64,000 nucleotides of DNA, taken from contig JAOZHZ010000004.1 in NCBI GenBank assembly GCA_026014615.1, forward strand, positions 186,001 through 250,000, read 5' to 3'. The DNA comes from Candidatus Bathyarchaeota archaeon (GTDB taxonomy: Archaea; Thermoproteota; Bathyarchaeia; Bathyarchaeales; Bathycorpusculaceae). This document shows positions 1-8,306 of this stretch, piece by piece. The translations under genes and the position numbers were made by a program. The stretch's first letter is position 1. Every line of letters begins with the position of its first letter. A model generated the notes under the pieces. It saw only the letters and a list, made by a program, of their open reading frames with translations. It was not told where the DNA came from and made no database searches.

Positions 1-1806
1 TGTTGACGTATGAGTTGGGCTTGGGCTTTGAGAGGGCTCAGCGGCGGGTTTCACGTTGAATTGAATTGTGTTTGAAGCGCCAACAAGTCCCAGTTCATCC
101 TGCGCGTAAAGTGTCAAAGTGTGTGTTCCTGAAGCTAAGCCTGCCAGAGTTGTGGTTGGGTTGAAGGTCTGGTTTGTTTGTCCATCTATGCTGTAGGTTA
201 CCAAGGCAACGGGTTTGTTAGCTGTGAAATTCAAAGGTATACCATCCGATTCAAATGTGCTTTTATCCTGTAAGCTAAGCGTAACAACTACTGGGACCGT
301 GTCCACTACGAAGTTCTCAAAGTGAACTGTCTCTGACCGCCCGTTGTTGTAGTCTACGTCTGCAGCGTAAAGGGTCATGTTATGGCGTCCATCAGGTAAG
401 TCAGTGATTGTGGTGTTTCCTGTGATGGTAACGTTTCTGCCGTTGTCAATTTGGTACCCCATCCAGATAGCAGGCTTGTTTATAGTGAAAACTAAGGGAA
501 TGCTGCTGTTTGTGTAGATTTTGTTTTCAGGCGACAAAACCGCGATTACAGGGGGGGACGTGGTGTCCTCAACGTCCCGAAGGGTGACCCGAATTAGCTG
601 CGCGTCCAGACCCGTCAGAAATTGCCCGTAGCTTTGCTGGGTGCTTCCCATCAAGAACTGGTTAGGGTTCGGCTCGATAATGCAGTAGGCGCGGGTAAAC
701 TGGAGGTTATCTTCGGATAGGCTGTCGTAGTTTCGGCTCCACAAAACATCGCCATCTGAGTCAGTTACGATTAAGCACGCACGGTCGCCGCACATCGCAT
801 AACCACCTTCGCTTGTTTGAGCAAGGGAGTACACGCCGAGGATACCGCCGTAGTCTCTTTCCCACTGCAGATTCCCAGATGGATCGGTTTTGACCAGCCA
901 AGGCGAAGAAGAATTAAAACCGCTCGTCACTATGCACCCTGCTAAAGCATAGCCGCCGTCAACTGTTTGAATCATCGACTCCACGTGTGCTTCTGTCCTT
1001 GACCCAGCGTATGTTTTGTTCCACTTTACCTGACCAGTTGAGTCAATCTTAACGAGCCCAAAAGCGTTAGGTTGCTCCGTGGCTAACACGTATCCGCCGT
1101 CATCCGCGGGGGTTACGGATTTGACACTCTGACCAGAATAGGTGGCGTTCCACTGCAGGTTGCCATCAGAGTCAGTTTTGACTACCCAAGCGCTTTGCGA
1201 GGGCACATCCGAATTGGTGTAGCCAGCCAAAAGGTAGCCTCCATCGTCTGCCAAGACAATGGCATTTGTCCCATCATCCTCAGCGCCACCGAACGTTGCT
1301 TGCCAGAGCAAACTGCCATTACAGTCGGTTTTCACCAAGTACGCATCCGAACCCCCAGCGCCACACGACTCAGTGTACCCCGCCAAAACAAAGCTACCAT
1401 CACTGGCTACCACAACGCCTTTTGCGGCGTCGTTTTGGGTTCCGCCGTAAGTTTTTCGCCACTCTACTGAATCCATGTAATGATCACCCATCCCTGGAAA
1501 GACATTTAGCCGCAGAACGGTTTTGACCAGCCACATGTCGGAGCCGCCCGCGCCCGAAGATTTTGTGTACCCCGCTAGCACCGTGGAGTTTTCAAAGTTT
1601 GCAATGGAGTAAATTACGTCGTCTTTTTCCAAGCCGCCTTCTGACCCGCTACTTAAGTTCAATGTTCCAGATGACTGCGGCTTGTACTCGGCTTTAGCGG
1701 GTAAAGCGCCAAACAGAACAAAGACTAAAAGCATCAGCGTCAAGCTGGCAAAAACTACACGTTTTGTAACGGCGCGTTTATGTAGGGAGGGATTTCGCGT
1801 ATTCAC
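1..1806 (-). CDS. Secreted beta-propeller surface protein (partial, C-terminus beyond window)
   Basis: A 602-codon open frame runs from GTG at 1806 and has no stop before base 1, so the C-terminus is missing. An in-frame TAG lies two codons upstream and fixes the N-terminal limit. A basic N-terminus and hydrophobic segment (about residues 15-35, ending ALPAKAE) form a signal peptide. Residues of about 45-350 hold at least six degenerate repeats of the type DGGYxLAGYT...WLVKTDxxGxxxWxxTYGG, a pattern of secreted beta-propellers. About residues 380-590 are Ig-like sheets of the IPLxFTxNKP type, and a Ser/Pro/Thr-rich linker begins at the window edge, suggesting a C-terminal anchor beyond it. 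It probably acts at the cell surface; the ligand is unknown. It is divergent from the gene at 1903. Confidence 0.8.
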   Translation of the reverse strand, partial: MNTRNPSLHKRAVTKRVVFASLTLMLLVFVLFGALPAKAEYKPQSSGTLNLSSGSEGGLEKDDVIYSIANFENSTVLAGYTKSSGAGGSDMWLVKTVLRLNVFPGMGDHYMDSVEWRKTYGGTQNDAAKGVVVASDGSFVLAGYTESCGAGGSDAYLVKTDCNGSLLWQATFGGAEDDGTNAIVLADDGGYLLAGYTNSDVPSQSAWVVKTDSDGNLQWNATYSGQSVKSVTPADDGGYVLATEQPNAFGLVKIDSTGQVKWNKTYAGSRTEAHVESMIQTVDGGYALAGCIVTSGFNSSSPWLVKTDPSGNLQWERDYGGILGVYSLAQTSEGGYAMCGDRACLIVTDSDGDVLWSRNYDSLSEDNLQFTRAYCIIEPNPNQFLMGSTQQSYGQFLTGLDAQLIRVTLRDVEDTTSPPVIAVLSPENKIYTNSSIPLVFTINKPAIWMGYQIDNGRNVTITGNTTITDLPDGRHNMTLYAADVDYNNGRSETVHFENFVVDTVPVVVTLSLQDKSTFESDGIPLNFTANKPVALVTYSIDGQTNQTFNPTTTLAGLASGTHTLTLYAQDELGLVGASNTIQFNVKPAAEPSQSPSPTHTST

Positions 1807-1902
1807 TTGCTACACCAGTTAATACTTTTGTGAGGTGCCTTTTAATTCTCCCTGAGGAACAGCACCGTTCCCCAAAAAGAACATAGCTAACTCTTCGCGA
1901 GT

Positions 1903-2610
1903 TTGCCTAAGCTTTTTATCTTCTTTGTGTCTGTGACTCTAACTGTGGGTGATTATTCCTTGGAATCGGAATTGCTAACGAAACTTGCGGATAAATCCAT
2001 CTCAAAAACCGACTTGTACAATACGGTAGTTGAGAATCCAGAGTTGTTGCCTGAAGTGCTCGACGGTTTGTCCTCTTCGAAGGCAACTGTTAGGTACGGC
2101 TGTAGCAAAGTGTTGATGGATTTAAGCGCCAAATATCCCGAGAGACTTTATCCACACATAGATGCGTTTATTGCCCTTCTGGAGAGCAGGTTCCGCATCT
2201 TGACATGGAATGCCATGGCGGTTATCGCGAACTTGTGCAGTGCGGATGCGGACAAAAAGTTTGATGCAATATTTGACAAGTACTATGGCTTTCTTAACAA
2301 CGAATACCTCGTCACTGTGGCGAACGTGGTCGGCAACTCGGGCAAAATCGCCTCCGCAAAACCGTATCTTATCCCAAAAATAACTGCTGAGCTCCTAAAG
2401 TTGGAAAACATCGCCACAACGCCCCATCTTTCAGATGAATGCAAGCGGGTCGTAGCGGAACACGCCATAAAAGCCTTCGACGTATTCTTTGACCAAATGG
2501 GAGCCGAAGAAAAAGCAGAAGTGCTTGCTTTTGTCAAAAAACATCAGGATAGCTCCAGAGAATCGTTGAAGGCTGAAGCGGACACATTTCTGAAACATTG
2601 GGAAACATAA
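1903..2610 (+). CDS. Helical-repeat (HEAT/ARM-like) cytosolic protein
   Basis: I do not recognise a named family. The protein is almost entirely helical, with spaced repeats such as VRYGCSKVLMDLSAKYP and LTWNAMAVIANLCSAD that look like HEAT/ARM alpha-solenoid units used for protein-protein contacts. The longest frame starts at TTG 1903; the first 14 residues are hydrophobic and unlike the rest, and GTG codons at 1927, 1933 and 1945 are alternatives. I favour 1945 (starting with Gly-Asp-Tyr-Ser-Leu-Glu), which would give about 221 residues. There are no membrane segments in the core. It stands alone between a divergent surface protein and a DUF454 gene. Confidence 0.7.
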   Translation: MPKLFIFFVSVTLTVGDYSLESELLTKLADKSISKTDLYNTVVENPELLPEVLDGLSSSKATVRYGCSKVLMDLSAKYPERLYPHIDAFIALLESRFRILTWNAMAVIANLCSADADKKFDAIFDKYYGFLNNEYLVTVANVVGNSGKIASAKPYLIPKITAELLKLENIATTPHLSDECKRVVAEHAIKAFDVFFDQMGAEEKAEVLAFVKKHQDSSRESLKAEADTFLKHWET

Positions 2611-2707
2611 TTTTAGAATCCCAAAAATAACGGCGCCTCTTAGAGAGACTTAATTTGCAGTTCAAAAACAACAATATTAATGAACTTTGAATTCCATTAA
2701 TCTGAAT

Positions 2708-3172
2708 ATGGAGCATACTTTAGCGGACAAGACGGGGCGCTTAAAGAGAGCGGTTTTCTCGGTTTTGGGAACAGTCTTTTTAGGGTTAGGAACTGTCGGC
2801 ATTGTCCTGCCTATTCTGCCCACTACACCGTTTCTTTTGGCTGCTGCAGCCTGCTACCTCAGAGGCTCTGAACGGATGCACCACTGGCTACTTAACAACA
2901 AACTGTTTGGCGGCTACATACGAAACTACAGGGAAGGCAAAGGCATGTCCGCTCGAGGCAAAATCTTCACGTTAACACTTCTCTGGGTAACCATCATGTA
3001 CTCTGCGTTTTTCGTTGTAAACTTGTGGATTATTCAAGGGGTACTTGTCGCCGTATGCATCGGTGTAACCGTTCACCTACTCAGAATACCCACATACCGA
3101 AAAACAACACTTGTTGTAACCCAAAACGGGGAACCGTTCACAGTGAAAAAGAAAAAGAGAGAAACCGTCTAA
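2708..3172 (+). CDS. DUF454 (YbaN-like) membrane protein
   Basis: About 154 residues when started at ATG 2708; an upstream TTG at 2687 would add seven residues. The family signature is visible: GLGTVGIVLPILPTTPFLLA (residues 24-43) followed by a short amphipathic region with RxYREGKGM, then two more hydrophobic segments at about 95-125. DUF454 proteins are small membrane proteins of unknown function found in bacteria and archaea. The C-terminus is strongly basic (KKKKRE), fitting a cytoplasmic tail. The last 4 bases overlap the end of the convergent ferredoxin gene. Confidence 0.85.
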   Translation: MEHTLADKTGRLKRAVFSVLGTVFLGLGTVGIVLPILPTTPFLLAAAACYLRGSERMHHWLLNNKLFGGYIRNYREGKGMSARGKIFTLTLLWVTIMYSAFFVVNLWIIQGVLVAVCIGVTVHLLRIPTYRKTTLVVTQNGEPFTVKKKKRETV

Positions 3173-3456
3173 AGGGGCTTCCAGACACACCAAATTGCCT
3201 TTTGTGGACAAGCTAAAACGCAGGGGGTCTGGTTTTTTTGGGGGTTGCATTCGGCGCAGGCGTAGCGAATTTTTTTGCGGTGCTGCTCGGAGACGGCGGC
3301 GACGGTTTTGTCTTCTAAGTCAATGAATTCGGTTACCAACTCTAACGCGTTTTGGGGGCAGGCTTCGACGCATTTTCGGCAGCCGTTGCATTTGTCAGAG
3401 TCGATTACAATGAAGTATTCGCCTGAGCCGTCAATGTAGCCGTAATGCGTAATCAC
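3169..3456 (-). CDS. Two-cluster ferredoxin of the reductase operon
   Basis: 95 residues. The first cluster site is CNGCRKCVEACP (about residues 23-34). Further Cys are at CAECNPQKNQTPCVLACP (about 67-84), a looser second site of the kind seen in ferredoxins dedicated to larger redox enzymes. It is the last gene of the minus-strand run, 10 bases after an ATPase subunit. In ATP-dependent benzoyl-CoA reductases a ferredoxin is the electron donor to the ATPase component, so this is the likely donor here (inference from position). The first motif is canonical; the second is less regular. Confidence 0.85.
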   Translation of the reverse strand: MITHYGYIDGSGEYFIVIDSDKCNGCRKCVEACPQNALELVTEFIDLEDKTVAAVSEQHRKKIRYACAECNPQKNQTPCVLACPQKAIWCVWKPL

Positions 3457-3466
3457 ATGCTGCGCC

Positions 3467-4369
3467 TCAGTTGCCCTGTGACTTCACGTACAAAGCTTTA
3501 CCCAACGACGCCGCACCAATTGCGCCCGCAAGCATGGGATCTAAGCCGCCTTCCCGCCAATTCGGCGACGGCAACGTCTTCACACCCAAAACAGTCTCTA
3601 CACGCGAGACGATGCCCATGTTTTTGGATTGCCCTCCCGTAATTACGAATTCGGGTTCCAAGCCGACACGGTTAACTAGATTAGCCATCCGCATAGCCAT
3701 AGCACGAGTGTAGGCTGCAAGCACTTTCTCGCGGGACCAGCCTTTCCGCAGCAATCCGACGGCTTCAGTTTTGGCGTATGCTACGCAGGTGCAGCTGACG
3801 GGTTCGGGTTCCTCGTCCAACGACAGCGAAACCTTACCGATCTCCTCGATGGGAATCTTGAGCAGGTCAGCGAAGACTTCCATGCCTCTGCCTGTGCCTG
3901 CAGCGCATTTGTCATTCAGGAGAAAAGAGGTGACTCTGCCTGATTCGTCGCAATGAATCGCCTTAATGTCCTGCCCGCCCACGTCGAGGATCGTTCGGAC
4001 GCTGGGTCCCCAGATGTAGTTGGCGCCTCGGGCGTGGCACGCAATTTCAGTGATGGCTTTGTTTGCCATGGGAACATTCACGCGTCCATAGCCTGTGCCG
4101 ACGGTATATCTGATGTCGTCCTGCGTCAAGTCCGTATCCTGCAAGACCATACCCATAACTTTCTTAGCGCTGTCAGGACTGTTGGAACCTGTCCGCGTAA
4201 CCGCCCAAGCATAAATGTCCCCATCAATCATAATAGCCGCCTTGGAACCCACCGAACCCACATCAACACCAGCAGTAATTACATCTTTGTTACTCCAGCT
4301 TTTGTCCGAGCGGACTCTGTGGTATTCTTTCCATCGCCAGAACTCTTTTACTTCTTTTTTCTCGGTCAT
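3467..4369 (-). CDS. BadF/BadG/BcrA/BcrD-type ATPase (reductase activator A)
   Basis: 300 residues of the ASKHA-fold ATPase family that drives electrons into 2-hydroxyacyl-CoA dehydratases and benzoyl-CoA reductases. Visible: phosphate-1 loop AGVDVGSVGSKAA (about 33-45), DVGGQD (about 129-134), the cluster motif NDKCAAGTGRGMEVFADL (about 152-169), a second Cys pair in CTCVAYAK, and a C-terminal VITGGQSKN. The two conserved Cys positions would bind one [4Fe-4S] cluster across a dimer interface. The N-terminal 30 residues are extra and charged. The start overlaps the upstream ATPase by 4 bases (ATGA), implying coupled translation and a heterodimer. Confidence 0.9.
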   Translation of the reverse strand: MTEKKEVKEFWRWKEYHRVRSDKSWSNKDVITAGVDVGSVGSKAAIMIDGDIYAWAVTRTGSNSPDSAKKVMGMVLQDTDLTQDDIRYTVGTGYGRVNVPMANKAITEIACHARGANYIWGPSVRTILDVGGQDIKAIHCDESGRVTSFLLNDKCAAGTGRGMEVFADLLKIPIEEIGKVSLSLDEEPEPVSCTCVAYAKTEAVGLLRKGWSREKVLAAYTRAMAMRMANLVNRVGLEPEFVITGGQSKNMGIVSRVETVLGVKTLPSPNWREGGLDPMLAGAIGAASLGKALYVKSQGN

Positions 4370-5163
4370 TTGTGACCACCTTTAGCTCGGCTTGCCGCCG
4401 CAAGCGCCGCGCCCAAAGCACCCACGTATTCAGGGTCTTCAGGCACTAGTATAGTAAGTCCAAGCGTTCTTTTTAGGGATCCGACAAAACCCACATCTTT
4501 AGCCACCCCGCCGACGAGTGCAACGTCAGGGTTAATTCCTAGCCTGTGTACCATCGAAGAGATGTGGTCAGCCATGGCATCAAAGACGGCTCTTGCGATT
4601 TCAGGCTTAGATTCCTGCCTGTGGATAAGCGAAACAACGTCGGATTCTCCAAAGATAACGCAGCTTGCGTTGATTGGACTGGCGCGCTCTGCTTTTAAGC
4701 TGAGGGGTCCCATGTCTTCCAGTTTGACTTCTAAGGCTCTTGCCATAGCTTCGATGAATGTACCTGCGCCCGCCGCGCACCGTTCGTTCACGACAAAGTC
4801 CATCATGATACCCCGTTCGTCACATTTCACGGCTCGCGCTTCCTCTGCACCCACATCAATAACGGTTCTTGCGGATGGAAACAGGTGGACTCCTGCGCGG
4901 GCATCGGCGCCCATCATGCTAACACTGCCGTTCGCGTAAGGAGCCATCTCCAGACCTGAACCAGTAGCCAGAACAAGGCTAACTTCTTCTTGGGTTACTT
5001 TAGCTGTTTTAAGTGCTTCTGCGAATACCTCTTCGGCGGCTTTGGTGGGTTCAAACCCTGAGAAGCCTTTGGCTTTCGCGGCTACTTCTCCGTCTTTAAG
5101 CACAACGACTTTGACGGCTTGAATGCCCATGTCTATTCCAACAGTTGTCACCATCTTTGCCAC
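4366..5163 (-). CDS. BadF/BcrA/BcrD-type ATPase (reductase activator B)
   Basis: 265 residues, the second ASKHA ATPase of the operon and clearly different from its neighbour. It shows VGIDMGIQAVKVVVLKDG at the N-terminus, DVGAEEARAVKCDE, the cluster motif NERCAAGAGTFIEAMARAL, SCVIFGESD and VALVGGVAKD. The motif reads GAG where the partner has GTG. Together the two genes resemble the unlike ATPase pair (BcrA/BcrD or BzdP/BzdQ) of ATP-dependent benzoyl-CoA reductase, rather than the homodimeric activator of hydroxyglutaryl-CoA dehydratase. It starts 3 bases after the HGD-D gene ends and overlaps the next gene by 4. Confidence 0.9.
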   Translation of the reverse strand: MAKMVTTVGIDMGIQAVKVVVLKDGEVAAKAKGFSGFEPTKAAEEVFAEALKTAKVTQEEVSLVLATGSGLEMAPYANGSVSMMGADARAGVHLFPSARTVIDVGAEEARAVKCDERGIMMDFVVNERCAAGAGTFIEAMARALEVKLEDMGPLSLKAERASPINASCVIFGESDVVSLIHRQESKPEIARAVFDAMADHISSMVHRLGINPDVALVGGVAKDVGFVGSLKRTLGLTILVPEDPEYVGALGAALAAASRAKGGHK

Positions 5164-5166
5164 CTT

Positions 5167-6498
5167 TTAGAAGTCTATCCTCGCAGACAACATTTCTAAG
5201 AATGCTTCAACGCGCGTTTTCATTTGTCCCACGTCTTCCCTTGTGTACTCCGTGTCCAAGTAATAAACGGGTATGCTCAGCTTGTCTAATGCTTTTTTAA
5301 CTCTGGCGTACTCCATAGCGTAAAGCATACAACCCCTGACGACATAGTAAATCACACCCTGCGCATTGGTTTCTTTGACCTTGTTTAGTAACCAGTTAAT
5401 GCGGTCTTCATTCCCATCCTTGGACGTGAAACAGGGACAGGTAGAAGCCATCAAATACCGCTCAGCTATGCCATTAATCATGTCATCCATCGTCCACTCA
5501 TCAATACCCACAGGATCATACAAAACGCGGTCGCTGCTGCATAATTCGTCGCCTACAAGCACACCCTGCGGCGTAGCTTCCTCAATAAGCGTTGGCAGTT
5601 TCCAGTTGTCGGGCCAAAACATCGGCGTACCCGTAATAATTACCCGTGGCGTATCAGGTGGACAAGCCCACTGTTTCTGTGCAGCCCGCTTCTCCAACTC
5701 GTCACAAAGCGCCTCGGTCTTCTGGGTCCAACGTTTAATGTCGTCCCACATAGCCATCTGATTCACCAACATGGCGTCTCTACCCATGATAACGGGGTTA
5801 CCTTTGCGCAAGTCTTGAAGCCTACGAAAAGCCTTAGTCGCTTTCTGCATGGTTTCAATGGCTTCCTTGAGCTTCTTAGCAGTAATTTTGTTTCCAGTGA
5901 GTTTTTCAATTTGGGTTTTAATGGCTTTGATTTCTTCCCTCCACAACTGCAAAGACTGCGCAGAATCTTTCACACGGGGCGGCGTCATAACCCACATCAG
6001 TTTGGCGTCACTCAGGATTTCGCTAAGCTTGGTTTGTCCATCACACGTTAAAGTGCTTACGACGGCGTCGCTTAACTCCAAGTAGGGCGACAGGTCGATC
6101 ATTTTTGCGCCTATGGTTGAGCGGATGACGGGGCAGACTTCCACAGGCACAATTCGGTCGCCAAGTTTTGAGGTGTCGTACCAGCCTGAATTCACGCGCA
6201 CAGGAATGGCGTCGGCAGCCAAAATCAGCTCTACAGGCGCGAAAACGCACAAGTAGCCGATTACTTTTTTACCTTTGGCTTTTTCCTCTTGGATTTCCTT
6301 TTGGCGTTGCCCAAAAAAGTCCGAGATTTCGTCAAAGTACTGCATAGCCGCAGGACGGTTTTGGTCGGTTTTCTTCATCCGCTCAATATTGTCCGCCATG
6401 ATTTTTTCTGACGCAGACTTCACGGAGGCGTTCAGTTCCTCTTTTTCTTTTTGGGGCATTTCAGGCAGGTACTTTTTTTCCTCTGTTGGGCTTTTCAT
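5167..6498 (-). CDS. HGD-D / benzoyl-CoA-reductase-type catalytic subunit
   Basis: 443 residues of the 2-hydroxyglutaryl-CoA dehydratase D-component family (PF06050-type). Candidate cluster ligands are Cys84 (IGYLCVF), Cys122 (VEVCPV), Cys152 (TLTCDGQ), Cys320 (DELCSS), Cys354 and Cys356 (STCPCF) and Cys390 (RGCML); Cys265 and Cys279 are also present. Residues 1-75 form a charged helical extension and 185-270 a coiled-coil-like insert. Known benzoyl-CoA reductases and dehydratases use two unlike subunits of this family, but only one is encoded here. It could be a homodimer, as in double-cubane cluster proteins. The substrate cannot be read from the sequence. Confidence 0.85.
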   Translation of the reverse strand: MKSPTEEKKYLPEMPQKEKEELNASVKSASEKIMADNIERMKKTDQNRPAAMQYFDEISDFFGQRQKEIQEEKAKGKKVIGYLCVFAPVELILAADAIPVRVNSGWYDTSKLGDRIVPVEVCPVIRSTIGAKMIDLSPYLELSDAVVSTLTCDGQTKLSEILSDAKLMWVMTPPRVKDSAQSLQLWREEIKAIKTQIEKLTGNKITAKKLKEAIETMQKATKAFRRLQDLRKGNPVIMGRDAMLVNQMAMWDDIKRWTQKTEALCDELEKRAAQKQWACPPDTPRVIITGTPMFWPDNWKLPTLIEEATPQGVLVGDELCSSDRVLYDPVGIDEWTMDDMINGIAERYLMASTCPCFTSKDGNEDRINWLLNKVKETNAQGVIYYVVRGCMLYAMEYARVKKALDKLSIPVYYLDTEYTREDVGQMKTRVEAFLEMLSARIDF

Positions 6499-6509
6499 CT
6501 ATTTCTCTC

Positions 6510-7493
6510 CTATTCGATGTTTGAGGGTTCTAACCAGTTACGGGAACGAAGCAAAGTTTTTCCGCCAAGGTTCACTTTCAGGCAATCCTCGTAAGGACAC
6601 ATTTCCACGCATCGCATACAGTTCAAGCAAACTGAGGTTCGGATGTCTCCGCCTTTCTGTTCGTAAACGTCGGTGACCTGCACGGGACAGACACGCTTGC
6701 ATATGCCGCATTTAGTGCATTTCTCTTCTGTCTTGTTTATATGCAGCAGGGGTGCCCAACTGAAGGCTTTGAACTTGTTTGCTGCTGCAAGAGAGATGCC
6801 TGTGGGGCAGAAGCGGCACCAAAAACGCCTGAACATGAAAGTGCTCACTAGAGTTAGTGCAATGAACGTGTAAATAATTATTGACGTTACAATCGGGATG
6901 TCGATGTATGCCATTATGTCTCTGGCGTAGGGGTAGCTGAAACTCCAGTCTATAACCCCTAAGTCTGCTAAGCCTCCAGTCCAAGGCACTATCAACGGTT
7001 CAAGGGGACTCAACAGAATATTTAATGACCTGTAAGGACCCCGCAAAAATAAAAGCTGAACTTCTGACGCTGGAGTAATCGTTAAAGCACCCAGCAGAAG
7101 CGGCGAAATTAGAATCACAGCCGCAATCACGTACCTAAGTTTATTCAGGATGCTGTTGACTCTGTCGGGGAGAGTCCAATAACGTATGCCAAGTTTCTTT
7201 CGAATCATAGAAACTATGTCCATGTAGAAGCCGAAGGGACAAATCCAACCACAAAAGAATCTACCGCTGAAAAGCGTAGCCACAAAAATTGCCAGCAGAA
7301 AAACTGACAGCCACAACGCCAACGTAAAAGAGTAGAAAAGAGCCACAAGTGAGACGATTTGGATGTATAGTCTTAGGTAGCTGAGTTTTCGGGTGCGGTC
7401 TTTTTTCCAGATAAGGATTACCAGTATGCCTGCAATGATTAGACCTATCGCTACCGTCGATGCAAATATAGTCCCCAATAGCGCTTCGTACAT
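6510..7493 (-). CDS. NapH-like membrane polyferredoxin 1
   Basis: 327 residues with about five or six membrane segments and two signature CxxxCP turns, FFCGWICPFGFYMD (about 78-91) and FWCRFCPTG (about 223-231), followed by a soluble tail with two [4Fe-4S] sites, CTKCGICKRVCP and CLNCMRCVEMCP. NapH/MauN-type proteins of this kind carry electrons across or along the membrane between quinol or thiol donors and cytosolic ferredoxins. The gene ends 11 bases before the HGD-D gene, so it is likely in one operon with the reductase. It is a close paralogue of the gene at 8307. Confidence 0.85.
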   Translation of the reverse strand: MYEALLGTIFASTVAIGLIIAGILVILIWKKDRTRKLSYLRLYIQIVSLVALFYSFTLALWLSVFLLAIFVATLFSGRFFCGWICPFGFYMDIVSMIRKKLGIRYWTLPDRVNSILNKLRYVIAAVILISPLLLGALTITPASEVQLLFLRGPYRSLNILLSPLEPLIVPWTGGLADLGVIDWSFSYPYARDIMAYIDIPIVTSIIIYTFIALTLVSTFMFRRFWCRFCPTGISLAAANKFKAFSWAPLLHINKTEEKCTKCGICKRVCPVQVTDVYEQKGGDIRTSVCLNCMRCVEMCPYEDCLKVNLGGKTLLRSRNWLEPSNIE

Positions 7494-7523
7494 CTTATTC
7501 AGCCTTAATGATGCAATTGACTA

Positions 7524-8207
7524 TTAAATAATTATTGCGTCTACAAGTGTTATCAAGCCTAAAACTATTAGGGCAGCAGCGCCCAACCTTGAAATCCAAA
7601 CCCTAAACAGAGGCGCCTTGTTCAGAAGCCAGCCTGTCGCGCCGCCAATCAGCAAAAGAGGCGACAAAGACGTGCCTACCCCAAACAGAACCGCCAAAAC
7701 AAAGCTGTCAAATGGAGAAGCAAACGTCAACGAATAAACCAGCAACGCCATCAACGGCGTGCACAGAACAAGACCTCTTGACAAACCTAGTGTGTAAGCC
7801 CGAACGTCGAATCGGCTTCGTAACCCCCCAGATGCCGAATTCAAATTGCCCGTTTTTGCGGCGCAGTTACACACCTGCTGCTTGTTTCTGACTAAAAGGG
7901 TAACGCCGATGGCTATGGTGACTAAGCTAAAGGCTAACGCAGAATAAGTCTGGAAAGCAGAAAGAAACGAGTCGTTAACAAGCAGGTTTAAGGCGCCTAC
8001 TGCTGCACCGATCAAGGCGTAAGCGGTTATGCGTCCAGCGTTGAAAATCACTGTGACGCCGACGCCTTTGCGAAAGCCCGCATTAATTCCCGCGATGTAG
8101 CTTGCCACGTAAGGCAGACAGGTTGAAGTGCAAAAAACCAACCCATACAGGAACCCTCCTGCTAACGCAGCAATGTATGGGTTAGCAACTTCAGGCAACA
8201 AAGACAT
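7524..8207 (-). CDS. DsbD/CcdA-like transmembrane protein (DsbD_2 / UreH type)
   Basis: 227 residues, about six membrane segments. Helix 1 carries CTSTCLPY (about residues 26-33), where the Cys-x-x-x-Cys-x-Pro arrangement resembles the redox-active membrane cysteines of CcdA/DsbD proteins; a further Cys occurs in GLVLCTPL at the matching site of the second half, and a CNC pair lies in the middle loop. Such proteins pass reducing equivalents through the membrane to thiol partners. It lies between two polyferredoxin genes, 30 bases from the downstream one, suggesting a membrane redox relay. Metal or sulfite transport (TauE/UreH relatives) is an alternative. Confidence 0.75.
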   Translation of the reverse strand: MSLLPEVANPYIAALAGGFLYGLVFCTSTCLPYVASYIAGINAGFRKGVGVTVIFNAGRITAYALIGAAVGALNLLVNDSFLSAFQTYSALAFSLVTIAIGVTLLVRNKQQVCNCAAKTGNLNSASGGLRSRFDVRAYTLGLSRGLVLCTPLMALLVYSLTFASPFDSFVLAVLFGVGTSLSPLLLIGGATGWLLNKAPLFRVWISRLGAAALIVLGLITLVDAIII

Positions 8208-8306
8208 ACATTAAGCTCAGTTCAGTTTGAAGCAAATAGGCCAAGAACGCAATTTAAAGGTTACACAAAACCACGATAACCAAGCGTAAACCGATGAAAA
8301 GCGGGG

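Noticed and set aside
1195..1526. Several short plus-strand frames across the first surface gene
   Set aside because: They are antisense shadows of the repeated propeller gene, produced by its repeating codons.
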